NCBI GenBank assembly: GCA_003282485.1
Contig: QBZD01000003.1
Coordinates: 1 to 64,000, forward strand
DNA length: 64,000 nucleotides
Direction: 5' to 3'
Origin: Pelagibacteraceae bacterium AG-333-C14
Lineage (GTDB): Bacteria > Pseudomonadota > Alphaproteobacteria > Pelagibacterales > AG-422-B15
A program made the translations under genes and the position numbers. Shown here piece after piece: positions 1 to 8,951 of the stretch (its first letter is position 1; each line of letters opens with the position of its first letter). Below the pieces are notes generated by a model that saw nothing but the letters and a program-made list of their open reading frames with translations, ran no database searches and was not told the origin of the DNA.

Positions 1-1171
1 TAATATCAGTTTCAGAGTGAATATCTAAATCTTCCCCATCCATGAACATATATGGATCAGAATTTTCAGTTACTTCTTCATTCATCTCTTCATTGCTTAG
101 CGAAGCTTGTACTGAGTTTGAATTTGCTGCTGGTGTAGCAGCCATTGATGATACTGCAGAATTTCTTGTGATTTGTAAATCTACAATTGATTTAGTTGGC
201 TTAGGATGTGAGTCTAATCCTGTGGCTACAACAGAAACTCTTGCCTTGCCCTCAAGTTTGTCGTCAAAAATTGATCCCACAATTACATCTGCATCAGGAT
301 GAACCTGTTCTCGGATCTCATTTGTGATTTTATCGACTTCATGAAGAGTAAGATCAGTCCCACCAGTTATATTAATGAGAAGTCCTTTAGCTCCATCAAG
401 TGAATAGTCATCAAGTAATGGGTTTGTTACGGCATTATGGGCACATTCAATGGCTCTATTTTCACCAGAAGCTTCTCCTGTTCCCATCATGGCGCGACCC
501 ATGTTATTCATGATTGTTTTTACATCTGCAAAATCTAAATTTATAAGTCCAGGAACAACCATTAAATCTGTAATACTTCTTACCCCTGCATGTAAAACAT
601 CATCCGCCATAGAAAAAGCATCTGCAAAAGTTGTTTTTTCATCAGCAACTTTAAATAAGTTTTGGTTCGGTATTACAATTGTTGTATCAACTAAATGTTC
701 TAATTCTTTGAGACCTTGCTCAGCAATACGCATTCTTCCAGCTCCTTCGAATTGAAATGGTTTTGTAACAACTGCAACAGTGAGGATGCCCAATTCTTTT
801 GCTACTCTTGCAATTACTGGTGCTGCACCTGTACCAGTACCGCCACCCATGCCAGCCGTAATGAAAAGCATATTTGTTCCCTCTAAACGTTCCATGATTT
901 CATGCTTAGTTTCATCTGCTGAAGATTTTCCAATATCAGGATGTGATCCTGCGCCCAGACCTTTTGTTACCTGGACTCCTAGTTGCATCTTAGAGTCACT
1001 TAATGATTTAGAAAGGGCCTGTGCATCTGTGTTAGCCGCAACAAACTCAACACCTGACAAACCTGCTTCAATCATGTTGTTGATTGCGTTGCCTCCTGCG
1101 CCTCCGACTCCAAACACGGTTATCTTAGGTTTAAGTTCTTTTAGTTCTGGAACGCTTAAATTTAAAACCAT
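1..1171 (-). CDS. ftsZ: Cell division protein FtsZ (C-terminal end truncated by window edge)
   Basis: Reverse-strand reading from ATG at 1171 gives [53 protein letters not shown]...[15 protein letters not shown]; tubulin-like GTPase signature GGGTGTGA; AGGAGG Shine-Dalgarno upstream. Open to position 2, so absent from the ORF track; the + strand ORFs listed here are antisense shadows. Confidence 0.97.
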   Translation of the reverse strand, partial: MVLNLSVPELKELKPKITVFGVGGAGGNAINNMIEAGLSGVEFVAANTDAQALSKSLSDSKMQLGVQVTKGLGAGSHPDIGKSSADETKHEIMERLEGTNMLFITAGMGGGTGTGAAPVIARVAKELGILTVAVVTKPFQFEGAGRMRIAEQGLKELEHLVDTTIVIPNQNLFKVADEKTTFADAFSMADDVLHAGVRSITDLMVVPGLINLDFADVKTIMNNMGRAMMGTGEASGENRAIECAHNAVTNPLLDDYSLDGAKGLLINITGGTDLTLHEVDKITNEIREQVHPDADVIVGSIFDDKLEGKARVSVVATGLDSHPKPTKSIVDLQITRNSAVSSMAATPAANSNSVQASLSNEEMNEEVTENSDPYMFMDGEDLDIHSETDI

Positions 1172-1196
1172 GAAATTATCCTCCTGTTTTCATTAG

Positions 1197-1649
1197 TTAT
1201 TGATTACTCCATTTGAGATTTGCTAAATTATTCTTCGCACTATTTGCTTTATCTTTTTTATAGTCTTCATACGAAGTCGGGTTCCACATTTGAAATGTTT
1301 CTCCCATGCCCACAAATGAAACTTGATCAATAATTCCTGCTGATGCAATTAATTCACCAGGTATTATTACCCTACCTTCTTGATCAAAATGAATTTGATG
1401 ACTGTCTGCAAATATAGAAGATGAAAAAGTATTTCTTTCTTCACTAAAAGGTCCAGCAGACTCAATCGCATCACTTATTTTTTGCATTCGATTAATTGCA
1501 CAGCCTTCAATTGATTGAAGAGTTGGTGAAGGGTAACAAATCATTCCCTTAAGGCCATTTTGTTCAAGTACACTTCTGAATGATGAAGGCACTGAAACAC
1601 GACCCTTCTTGTCTATGCGATTAATATAAGTAGATAGAAACAATGCCAT
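1197..1649 (-). CDS. mraZ: Transcriptional regulator MraZ
   Basis: MALFLSTYINRIDKKGRVSVPSSFR... with second DQEGRVIIPGELI SpoVT/AbrB-like repeat; start likely at 1649 rather than 1685. Confidence 0.92.
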   Translation of the reverse strand: MALFLSTYINRIDKKGRVSVPSSFRSVLEQNGLKGMICYPSPTLQSIEGCAINRMQKISDAIESAGPFSEERNTFSSSIFADSHQIHFDQEGRVIIPGELIASAGIIDQVSFVGMGETFQMWNPTSYEDYKKDKANSAKNNLANLKWSNQ

Positions 1650-1707
1650 TTTATAAAAAAAATTAGTTATTAAAATAATCAACAAATTACCTCGTTTTGG
1701 TTAAATT

Positions 1708-1741
1708 GGGATTACATGGGATAGTATGGGATCAAATGGGT
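1708..1741. promoter_or_regulatory. Putative MraZ box: four TGGG repeats at 10-bp period
   Basis: TGGGATTACA TGGGATAGTA TGGGATCAAA TGGG at 1708, 1718, 1728 and 1738, upstream of mraZ; matches TGGG repeats with ~10-bp period known for MraZ operators. Confidence 0.75.
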
Positions 1742-1847
1742 AATGTCCATAGCTTTTTTTTGAATTAGTTATATTTTTCAGCGGCTTATGTGATTTTTCA
1801 CTTTAAGAAAATTTTATAAGTTATTGAAAATAAATAGATATAAAATT

Positions 1848-2200
1848 GCCAGATAATCTATAAGCCGGGTTCTGTGATTTAATAAAAAATCTATGACTAT
1901 TCATCTAGTTCGAGTGTTACCACGCGAATCATGCGATCAACCCAGTTGCAGTCAAGACTAACTATTGCAACTCTATTTGATCTTGCTCCTGGCGGGGTTT
2001 ACCATGCCTTTTTTGTTACCAAAAAAGCGGTGAGCTCTTACCCCACCTTTTCACCCTTACCTTATAAATTTCAATTAAGGCGGTTTATTTTCTGCGGCAC
2101 TTTCCCTGGGGTCGCCCCCGCCGGGCATTACCCGGCACCATTGTCTTGTGGAGCCCGGACTTTCCTCTTTACAAGTAAAGCAGTCATCCAATTATCTGGC
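1848..2200 (-). ncRNA. rnpB: RNase P RNA (bacterial type A)
   Basis: Reverse strand has GAGGAAAGTCCGGGCTCC near the 5' end and ACAGAACCCGGCTTAT near the 3' end; terminal stem GCCAGATAAT/ATTATCTGGC closes the molecule. Confidence 0.95.
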
Positions 2201-2217
2201 ACATATCATTTACAGTC

Positions 2218-2949
2218 TTAGAGTTTTTTGGTCAAGCTTCTGTGTTGAGATTTTATTAAATTTCGCAGATATCCTATCAATTTATGTTTAACAGAAAATT
2301 CTTTTAATTCTTCAGGACAATAATGGCTCTCAAAGGCATAAATAACTTGAAGGGTCTCCTTATCCATTAATCCATTAATTGAAATTTTATAACCAAAGTC
2401 ACTCAATAAGATTTGCAAGTTTTTTATATTTGATGGGTTTAATTCTTTATTAGAATTATTCTTTTTTGGAAGTAATCCTATCCCTTTTTTATTTAATACT
2501 TGCCACGGAAACAAATATCCGGGGTCTAGTTTTCTTAAAGGAGCAATATCAGAGTGTCCTAATATGAATGCATCATTAATTTGATATTTATTTTTTAAAT
2601 ATAATATTAACTTTGCTATAGCATTCACCTGTGTCTTGTTGAATTCATGATAGCCAAATTCTTGACCTTTATTCTGAATCTCTATTCCAATTGATTTTGA
2701 ATTGAGATTTTTGTCTGATCCCCAGAATGAGATACCTGCATGCCAAGCAATGTCATGATCTTTTACAAGTTGAATAATTTTTCCGTATTCATTTATAAAA
2801 TAATGTGAACTGACTTTAGCTTTTTTTGATTGCAGTCTTTTTAAGGACTCAGCTGATGAAAGCATGCCCGTATAATGAATTATAAGATATTTTATTTTTC
2901 TATATTTTCTTTTATCAAAATTGGGAGAGTTTAAGAATTGAAATTTCAT
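2218..2949 (-). CDS. ampD: N-acetylmuramoyl-L-alanine amidase (AmpD-like, with C-terminal peptidoglycan-binding-like region)
   Basis: KYLIIHYTGMLSSAESLKRL...HDIAWHAGISFWG...SIGIEIQN...ILGHSDIAPLRKLDPG: amidase_2 motifs. Confidence 0.85.
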   Translation of the reverse strand: MKFQFLNSPNFDKRKYRKIKYLIIHYTGMLSSAESLKRLQSKKAKVSSHYFINEYGKIIQLVKDHDIAWHAGISFWGSDKNLNSKSIGIEIQNKGQEFGYHEFNKTQVNAIAKLILYLKNKYQINDAFILGHSDIAPLRKLDPGYLFPWQVLNKKGIGLLPKKNNSNKELNPSNIKNLQILLSDFGYKISINGLMDKETLQVIYAFESHYCPEELKEFSVKHKLIGYLRNLIKSQHRSLTKKL

Positions 2950-3890
2950 GGCGAATTTGGAACCTTTTTCTCTTCTGGTTCGCGGATCATCACTATTGCA
3001 ACTCCTACTAAAGTAATTAGAGCTCCAAAAACAATTTTCACTGTAATGACTTCATTAAAACCTTCATATAGTGAAAATAAAGAGATTATAAATGCGTTAA
3101 CTATAGCTAGTACAGGAGCCATTAGAGTTAAAGGTGTTACTTTGGAAAGTTCATACTTTGTAATTAAATAATAAAATCCTGCATGACCTATTAATGTTGC
3201 TGCAAAAGCTGTAAATAAAACTGCATACCAACCAGCTACATTTGCGTTTGCTATTACTTCAGCATGATTATCTTCAAAAATTAGTGAGACCGTTGCTAAA
3301 AAAATAAAGCTAATAAATGCTATCCAAGCCTGTAGATCAAATACCTTTATATTCTCTAATTTTTTCATAAATAATAGACTTACAGCTATAGAAAAAGCAG
3401 CAAGAAGAGCAAAATATACGCCTCCTAAATCAGAAAAAATTGTTGGCTCGAAGACTAATATAATTACGCCTCCAAAAGATAGGGTGATACCCAATATTCT
3501 TCTCCATCTGATCACTTCTTTAAGAAATATCACTGACAATATAGTTGCAAATGGTACTCCAAGTTGAAGAACGATTGCTACGGATGAAATATACTGAGAG
3601 TTATCGAGTGCTAAATAAAAGAATGCAAAATGTATGCCCCCACCAAGGATGGAAACAATCAAAATATTAGTCATCTGACCTTTGTGAAACTTAAGAAATG
3701 GGATTAGAATGAGAGCTATAAGAAAAAAACGCATTGTTGTGAAGAGAAATGGGGGAAATTCTGTTACGCCAATCTTTGCTGAAATAAATGCTAAACTAAA
3801 AGCAAAATTTATCATTAATACTAAAATGATATCTTTGGTTCTCAAAATAGTTCCATTTACTGTATAAAATGCCTCATAATTTAAACTCAA
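2946..3890 (-). CDS. DMT superfamily (EamA) transporter
   Basis: Multi-TM protein with duplicated EamA-like domains (LAFISAKIGVTEFPPFLFTTMRFF...). Confidence 0.85.
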   Translation of the reverse strand: MSLNYEAFYTVNGTILRTKDIILVLMINFAFSLAFISAKIGVTEFPPFLFTTMRFFLIALILIPFLKFHKGQMTNILIVSILGGGIHFAFFYLALDNSQYISSVAIVLQLGVPFATILSVIFLKEVIRWRRILGITLSFGGVIILVFEPTIFSDLGGVYFALLAAFSIAVSLLFMKKLENIKVFDLQAWIAFISFIFLATVSLIFEDNHAEVIANANVAGWYAVLFTAFAATLIGHAGFYYLITKYELSKVTPLTLMAPVLAIVNAFIISLFSLYEGFNEVITVKIVFGALITLVGVAIVMIREPEEKKVPNSP

Positions 3891-3939
3891 TTAAAGTATT
3901 AATTTGATTACAAAATTTGTATAGAATAGCATTAAACTA

Positions 3940-4761
3940 ATGAATTTGAGAATACTATTAGTGGTAATTATTGGATCAACCCTTATCTTTCAGGGTTGCA
4001 CTTCGAAAGGCACTGAGTTGAGTAGCTCTTTATCACAACAAGAGGTCCCAACGGTTAATGATCCATTTGAAAAAGTAAATAGAGTTGTTTTCTCATTTAA
4101 TATTATCTTTGATAAAATTATTTTAAGACCAATTGCTGTGACTTATAAAGCGGTAATTCCAGGCTTTGTTAGAAATAGAATTACTTATTCTCTAAATAAT
4201 TTAAGCATGCCCATTACTGCCGTTAACAACCTTCTTCAAGGAGAACTCAGAAAAGCTGGAGTATCAACATCAAGATTCATCATTAATTCAACTGTTGGAT
4301 TAATGGGCTTCTTTGATCCAGCATCTAGCATAGGATTAATGACTGAAACAGAAGATTTTGGACAAACACTATCGGTTTGGGGCGTTTCCTCGGGACCATA
4401 CGTGGTATTGCCTTTCTTGGGTCCATCTAATCCTCGAGATTTTGCAGGCCTTCTGTCCACATCTCTTTTAGACCCAATGTATCAAATTGGAGGGGGCAGT
4501 GCTTCTGACTCACTACGAACATATCGATTAGGAACTGGAGCTGTTGATTTTAGATCTCAAAATGTTGAAATTCTTGATGACCTTCAAAATAATTCAATTG
4601 ATTATTATGCTGCAGTCAGAAGTTTTTATTCACAAGGAAGGGAGAGTCAGGCATCTAGCAATCTAGAAATCGATTCTTCTGAGCAAGAAAATGATATATT
4701 TGATGACTTTGAGATGGATGAGAGCTATGTAGGTCCAGATATTGAGATAACATATGACTAA
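3940..4761 (+). CDS. mlaA: MlaA/VacJ family phospholipid-transport lipoprotein
   Basis: Lipobox LIFQGC; DPFEKVNRVVFSFN; FFDPASSIGL...EDFGQTLSVWGVSSGPYVVLPFLGPSNPRD. Confidence 0.92.
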   Translation: MNLRILLVVIIGSTLIFQGCTSKGTELSSSLSQQEVPTVNDPFEKVNRVVFSFNIIFDKIILRPIAVTYKAVIPGFVRNRITYSLNNLSMPITAVNNLLQGELRKAGVSTSRFIINSTVGLMGFFDPASSIGLMTETEDFGQTLSVWGVSSGPYVVLPFLGPSNPRDFAGLLSTSLLDPMYQIGGGSASDSLRTYRLGTGAVDFRSQNVEILDDLQNNSIDYYAAVRSFYSQGRESQASSNLEIDSSEQENDIFDDFEMDESYVGPDIEITYD

Positions 4762-5353
4762 AATTAGATTTCATATTTATATACTTTTACTTTTCTGCAG
4801 TGTTAACTTTTCAGCTCATTCGTCTAATTTTTTAGAGGAAGAAAATTTTGTAACTTCATTTGCTGAATCAGCTATCTCAATCTTAAGCAATGACTCATTT
4901 TCTGAGGCAGAAAGAACTTCAAGTTTTACTGAATTAGTAATGTCATCAATTGATCTTAATCTAATTTCAAAATTTGTTTTATCGAAAGCATGGAAAAATG
5001 CTTCTGATGAACAAAAGGAAAAATATTTAATTGCGTTTAAAGATTACTTTGTAAGCTCCTATGCTAACAAACTTGATCAGTATACTGGCGAAAAAGTTGA
5101 CGTTATTGGATCTCAAGAGGCTGGCAAATATGTGATTGTTGAAAGTAATATTATTAGAGAAGGAACTGACACACTCAAAATTAATCTTAAGTGGAGACTT
5201 CTAAATAAGGACAATCAGATAAAAATTATTGATTTAAACATCGAAGGCATCAGTCTTGTTATTGCGCAACGAGAAGAATTTCAGTCATTCCTGGCTAACA
5301 ACGATTATGATTTGGACAAACTGATTGAAAAAATTGTTTCAGTTTCAGACTAA
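4754..5353 (+). CDS. mlaC: MlaC family ABC transporter substrate-binding protein
   Basis: Signal peptide; LISKFVLSKAWKNASDEQKEKYLIAFKDYFVSSYANKL typical of Tol_Tol_Ttg2/MlaC; follows mlaA with overlap. Confidence 0.85.
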   Translation: MTKIRFHIYILLLFCSVNFSAHSSNFLEEENFVTSFAESAISILSNDSFSEAERTSSFTELVMSSIDLNLISKFVLSKAWKNASDEQKEKYLIAFKDYFVSSYANKLDQYTGEKVDVIGSQEAGKYVIVESNIIREGTDTLKINLKWRLLNKDNQIKIIDLNIEGISLVIAQREEFQSFLANNDYDLDKLIEKIVSVSD

Positions 5354-5727
5354 TATTCTGCTGAAGGAAGACCTTTAGGTTTCCAGCCAAGAGTAAAACC
5401 GTCTTCAACATTAAACAGGCTTTTATAACCTTCATTCTCAATCATGTTGGCAGCAAGATTAGAACGTGCCCCTGATTTGCAAATAAAATAAATATTTGAG
5501 TCCTTTGGTATTTCAAGAGAATTAAATTCCTCAATAAAATTAGAGTTTTGGATTCCTTCCTCATTTCTTATGGCTAATTTAAAAAGGATGCCCTCAAAAG
5601 AATCTTCATCCGGAATGCCATCAATATTCCACTCAGTTGGACTTCTTACATCAATTAGGTAAGAATTTTGATCTTCATTTAATTTTTTAAAGCAGTCTTC
5701 AGATGAAATAGTTTGTACTGAACTCAT
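5350..5727 (-). CDS. Rhodanese-like domain protein
   Basis: YLIDVRSPTEWNIDGIPD...YFICKSGARSNLAAN; active-site Cys in CKSGARS. Confidence 0.88.
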   Translation of the reverse strand: MSSVQTISSEDCFKKLNEDQNSYLIDVRSPTEWNIDGIPDEDSFEGILFKLAIRNEEGIQNSNFIEEFNSLEIPKDSNIYFICKSGARSNLAANMIENEGYKSLFNVEDGFTLGWKPKGLPSAEY

Positions 5728-5731
5728 GTTG

Positions 5732-5968
5732 TTATGTCTTTTGATTAGATGATTTAAAACGATCTGATATTGAACTTATTTTTGTTTTTCGTCCCCTCAC
5801 TCTTTGTCTCCATTTCAGAAAAGAATTACGTTTAAGGTTATCTTTCATAATCTTTATCACTTCTTTTTCTTTAAGTCCAAATTGATTATTTATGTCGGTA
5901 AAAGTTGTTCGATCCTCCCACGCCATTTCAATGATACGATCAGTATCTTTTTGAGAGATTTTTTCCAT
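5732..5968 (-). CDS. TIGR03643/DUF2805 family small protein
   Basis: DTDRIIEMAWEDRTTFTDINNQFGLKEKEVIKIMKDNLKRNSFLKWRQRVRGRKTK matches the family as I recall it. Confidence 0.75.
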   Translation of the reverse strand: MEKISQKDTDRIIEMAWEDRTTFTDINNQFGLKEKEVIKIMKDNLKRNSFLKWRQRVRGRKTKISSISDRFKSSNQKT

Positions 5969-6229
5969 AAACTATCAATGAGGGGAAGCTGAAGTTGCCA
6001 CAGCCATTTTAAGGTCAATGTAGCTAAGACGTTGTTGCCCCTTAATTATAAGCTTAATGACTGGGGGACGCAGATTTTTAAATCTAACCCTTCTGACTAA
6101 AATATCTTGCTGCTTCATCATACGAACTGTTTGCATAAAATTTAGATATACTCAAAAGTGCTATATGCAAAGGTACACCAATAAAAAGTTCAGCAAATTC
6201 TATATTCATTACCTATATCTTAATCAGAT

Positions 6230-6526
6230 TTAGGCATCATAATCAAGAACTACTGTTCCAGATACTGGATCAGTTACGCCTAATTCAGGTGATAATTCCT
6301 CTAGTACGTGTCTCATCTTATCCAGATTTGCAATCATTGCATCTCTCTGAGCAGCAATTGCTTCTTCTGACTCCCAAATGCCAATATAGCAATACGTCCG
6401 GTCTCCTGTTTTAAAAAGACGACTCATCTTTTGACCAGGCAAATTTTCAAAGCCTTTATTAATTTCTAAATATTCTTCTTCACAGCCTTCTTTAACTTTA
6501 GCCCTCACAGCATTACAAAATTCCAT
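6230..6526 (-). CDS. Antibiotic biosynthesis monooxygenase (ABM)-like domain protein
   Basis: ~98 aa single-domain protein; MEFCNAVRAKVKEGCEEEYLEINKGF...YCYIGIWESEEAIAAQR. Confidence 0.65.
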   Translation of the reverse strand: MEFCNAVRAKVKEGCEEEYLEINKGFENLPGQKMSRLFKTGDRTYCYIGIWESEEAIAAQRDAMIANLDKMRHVLEELSPELGVTDPVSGTVVLDYDA

Positions 6527-6604
6527 ATTTTCTCCTTTATAGTTTAGAACAAGATATTAACTCAAAGATATACCAAATGAAAAGAGCTAATAATTAAATG
6601 TATG

Positions 6605-7921
6605 TTATGTCCATCTCACTCTGGCCACTGTTCTTGTCGAACAGTAAAAAATATCATTATTCAAACCAGGTGTTAAAAACATACCATTTGCTAACGGAGA
6701 CTTAAGAGAAACTTTACTTAAAATATTGCCATTAGTTAAATCAATCACTACTAATTTATCATCATTTTCTTCAAAACTATTAATAACTAATTCTTTGCTT
6801 TCAGGAAATACGACAGGTTGCATTGTTGGACGGATGTCATCAATTTTCCAAGATAGATCTAATTTTTTAGCTGTGGTATCAATGCCTGCTAGTCCTCCAT
6901 TTATACTATCCCAGCAAACACATATATTATGCTCTGGTATGTTTACGGGTGGGGCTATTATGCCTCCACCAGATTTTTCAAATGGCTCTATGAATTGGAA
7001 CTCATTAGAGTGAAGATCAAACTTATACAATCTCTGTTTACAACTCCATGGTGCATTTCTTCTCCAACTTAATTCCTTAGGTGCTTTAGTAAACCTACCA
7101 TTAGGATGCGTTGAATATATTGCTCTTAGTGAGTCTATATCACCATTGTTCATTAACCACATCGATCCATCTGAAATACACCCATCCCAAGATAGCCCCT
7201 GATCATCATCAGTTGAACGATAAGTTGGTGACCAGCTCTCATCCACTGAGAGCGTTTCTTCAACTTTGATTTTCCATATTTTTTCAATTCCAGGTATGTA
7301 GATAAATTCACCATCATCATTTTTATCTGAAGCTATTCTTCCCATGGAACCCTCAGGCAGTACAAACGGCTCATGCAGTAATTCTAGTTTATCGTTCAAA
7401 CGCGTGATGGTTGACCTGCCCTGCCCCTCTAGACGAAGGTCTTTAGTAACAATAGAACCATCAGATAAGACCAATAAGCCGTTATGTGCTTGGTCAACTG
7501 GAAGCTTTTTTTCAATTTCGACTTCACATTGATTAGATATACTATGCATAAAATTACCATTAACCTTGATAATATTTCCATTTTGATGAGCGGCAATAGC
7601 TCCACACCAAACATGGTCACCACAGGGTAGTTGAGGTGTCTCGTTAATAACTTCTAGAGTTTGAGGATCAATTTTTTGAATCCATCCAAAAGGTGCTGCG
7701 CCAGTAAAACTTGGCATCGTACCTCCAAGAAAAAGTTCAGCTCGCTCTCGGAAAATGGTCATTACATTCCATCTTTCATTACGAATACTTTTCACATTTG
7801 CTTGTTTATTTATTGCATCTAATCTTCCATTAGAAGCTTTTTGTCTTCGGTTACCTCCACATTCAACTGGCCAATGGGAATTGAAATATCCTTCAAGTTT
7901 AACGTCACGATCTTTGATCAT
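6605..7921 (-). CDS. Predicted beta-propeller protein of unknown function
   Basis: Long ORF with repeated beta-rich blades (NGLLVLSDGSIVTKDL..., DKLVVIDLTNGNILSKV...); no confident family. Confidence 0.55.
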   Translation of the reverse strand: MIKDRDVKLEGYFNSHWPVECGGNRRQKASNGRLDAINKQANVKSIRNERWNVMTIFRERAELFLGGTMPSFTGAAPFGWIQKIDPQTLEVINETPQLPCGDHVWCGAIAAHQNGNIIKVNGNFMHSISNQCEVEIEKKLPVDQAHNGLLVLSDGSIVTKDLRLEGQGRSTITRLNDKLELLHEPFVLPEGSMGRIASDKNDDGEFIYIPGIEKIWKIKVEETLSVDESWSPTYRSTDDDQGLSWDGCISDGSMWLMNNGDIDSLRAIYSTHPNGRFTKAPKELSWRRNAPWSCKQRLYKFDLHSNEFQFIEPFEKSGGGIIAPPVNIPEHNICVCWDSINGGLAGIDTTAKKLDLSWKIDDIRPTMQPVVFPESKELVINSFEENDDKLVVIDLTNGNILSKVSLKSPLANGMFLTPGLNNDIFYCSTRTVARVRWT

Positions 7922-8775
7922 TGCTTTGGCATTAATGCCTTTATTGATTTTCCACTGAGTGCTGTACTTATTTTTGCATATTGCCTAATTATTTTTAAAA
8001 TTAGAGGGTCATTTACTTCCTTATAAAATTCATTTCGTGAATAAAGATCTTCAAACCAAGTCAATACGTGTGGATATAATTTATGAAAAGGAAATCCAGA
8101 TATGTATAGTCGATAAGAGTAAATAAACCATGCCAGGTCGAGCATCGAAAGCTTGTCACCCATTAAATATTTCTGATTAGTTAGATGACCTTCAAATTTG
8201 TTATAACGTTCACAAAATCTAACCAAGGACAGCTTTACAGACTCATTTGTAATTCCTTCTTCACCGTAGGTCTCATAAAATGAGACCTCTTTCATCTTTA
8301 GTGTATCAAGTTCAGAATTAGATGATTTATAATTTTTAAATACTTCAAGTCCCTTGGAACTTTTCTTGCCTAAACCACCAAACATATAGCGATAAGCAAT
8401 GTTTCTAATATCTTCATGAAGATCATCTTCATCTTTAAGAAGATTGTTCATATTTTCTATTTCGGACTCGTCAACTAGGGGGTTTTGAGGATACTTTTTC
8501 TCAAGGTACATCAATATATCATTGCTCTCAATTTCAACATGCCCATCATCTACAAGCACTGGAATGAGCCCCTTAGGATTAATTCCTAAAAACCATTCTG
8601 TGTAATTTTTTCCTGCTGCAAGATTTACACTATGCGAAGTCCAGCTAATTTTTTTTAAATTAAGATATATTCGAAGTTTCTGTGAGCAAGAAGATGTTCT
8701 AAAATTGAGTAAGTGTAACCCCTTCCAATCTAATATCTCTTTTGTTTTAACCTGTTCACTTGGAATAGTTGTCAT
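7918..8775 (-). CDS. Glutathione S-transferase family protein
   Basis: LLNFRTSSCSQKLRIYLNLKKISWTSHSVNL...NPKGLIPVLVDDGHVEIESNDILMYLEKKYP; C-terminal helical domain with MGDKLSMLDLAWF. Confidence 0.88.
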   Translation of the reverse strand: MTTIPSEQVKTKEILDWKGLHLLNFRTSSCSQKLRIYLNLKKISWTSHSVNLAAGKNYTEWFLGINPKGLIPVLVDDGHVEIESNDILMYLEKKYPQNPLVDESEIENMNNLLKDEDDLHEDIRNIAYRYMFGGLGKKSSKGLEVFKNYKSSNSELDTLKMKEVSFYETYGEEGITNESVKLSLVRFCERYNKFEGHLTNQKYLMGDKLSMLDLAWFIYSYRLYISGFPFHKLYPHVLTWFEDLYSRNEFYKEVNDPLILKIIRQYAKISTALSGKSIKALMPKQ

Positions 8776-8942
8776 TTATTTTTTCCCTTATTATTTTGCT
8801 TTGTGACTAAATAAGCTAGCACCAATATCACAGCTGTACCTGCCATCATGGATATATCTATTGATAAACCAAAGCCCATTAGTATAAAGCCGGTTAATGC
8901 ACCAATAAAAAATACTCCTATTATTTGCAGCACATTCTTCAT
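8772..8942 (-). CDS. Small predicted membrane protein (56 aa), not in ORF track
   Basis: Reverse-strand ATG at 8942: MKNVLQIIGVFFIGALTGFILMGFGLSIDISMMAGTAVILVLAYLVTKQNNKGKNK*; ATGA overlap with the GST start. Confidence 0.6.
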   Translation of the reverse strand: MKNVLQIIGVFFIGALTGFILMGFGLSIDISMMAGTAVILVLAYLVTKQNNKGKNK

Positions 8943-8951
8943 AAATTAATA

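Noticed and set aside
42-1196. Three forward ORFs (86, 101 and 138 aa)
   Set aside because: Antisense shadows of ftsZ, which reads through on the reverse strand.
1931-2221. 96-aa forward ORF
   Set aside because: Lies antisense across RNase P RNA; conserved RNA motifs and the closing stem explain the sequence.
6084-6209. 41-aa reverse ORF MNIEFAELFIGVPLHIALLSISKFYANSSYDEAARYFSQKG
   Set aside because: Plausible composition but weak ribosome-binding site and no recognisable family; too short to support without comparative data.
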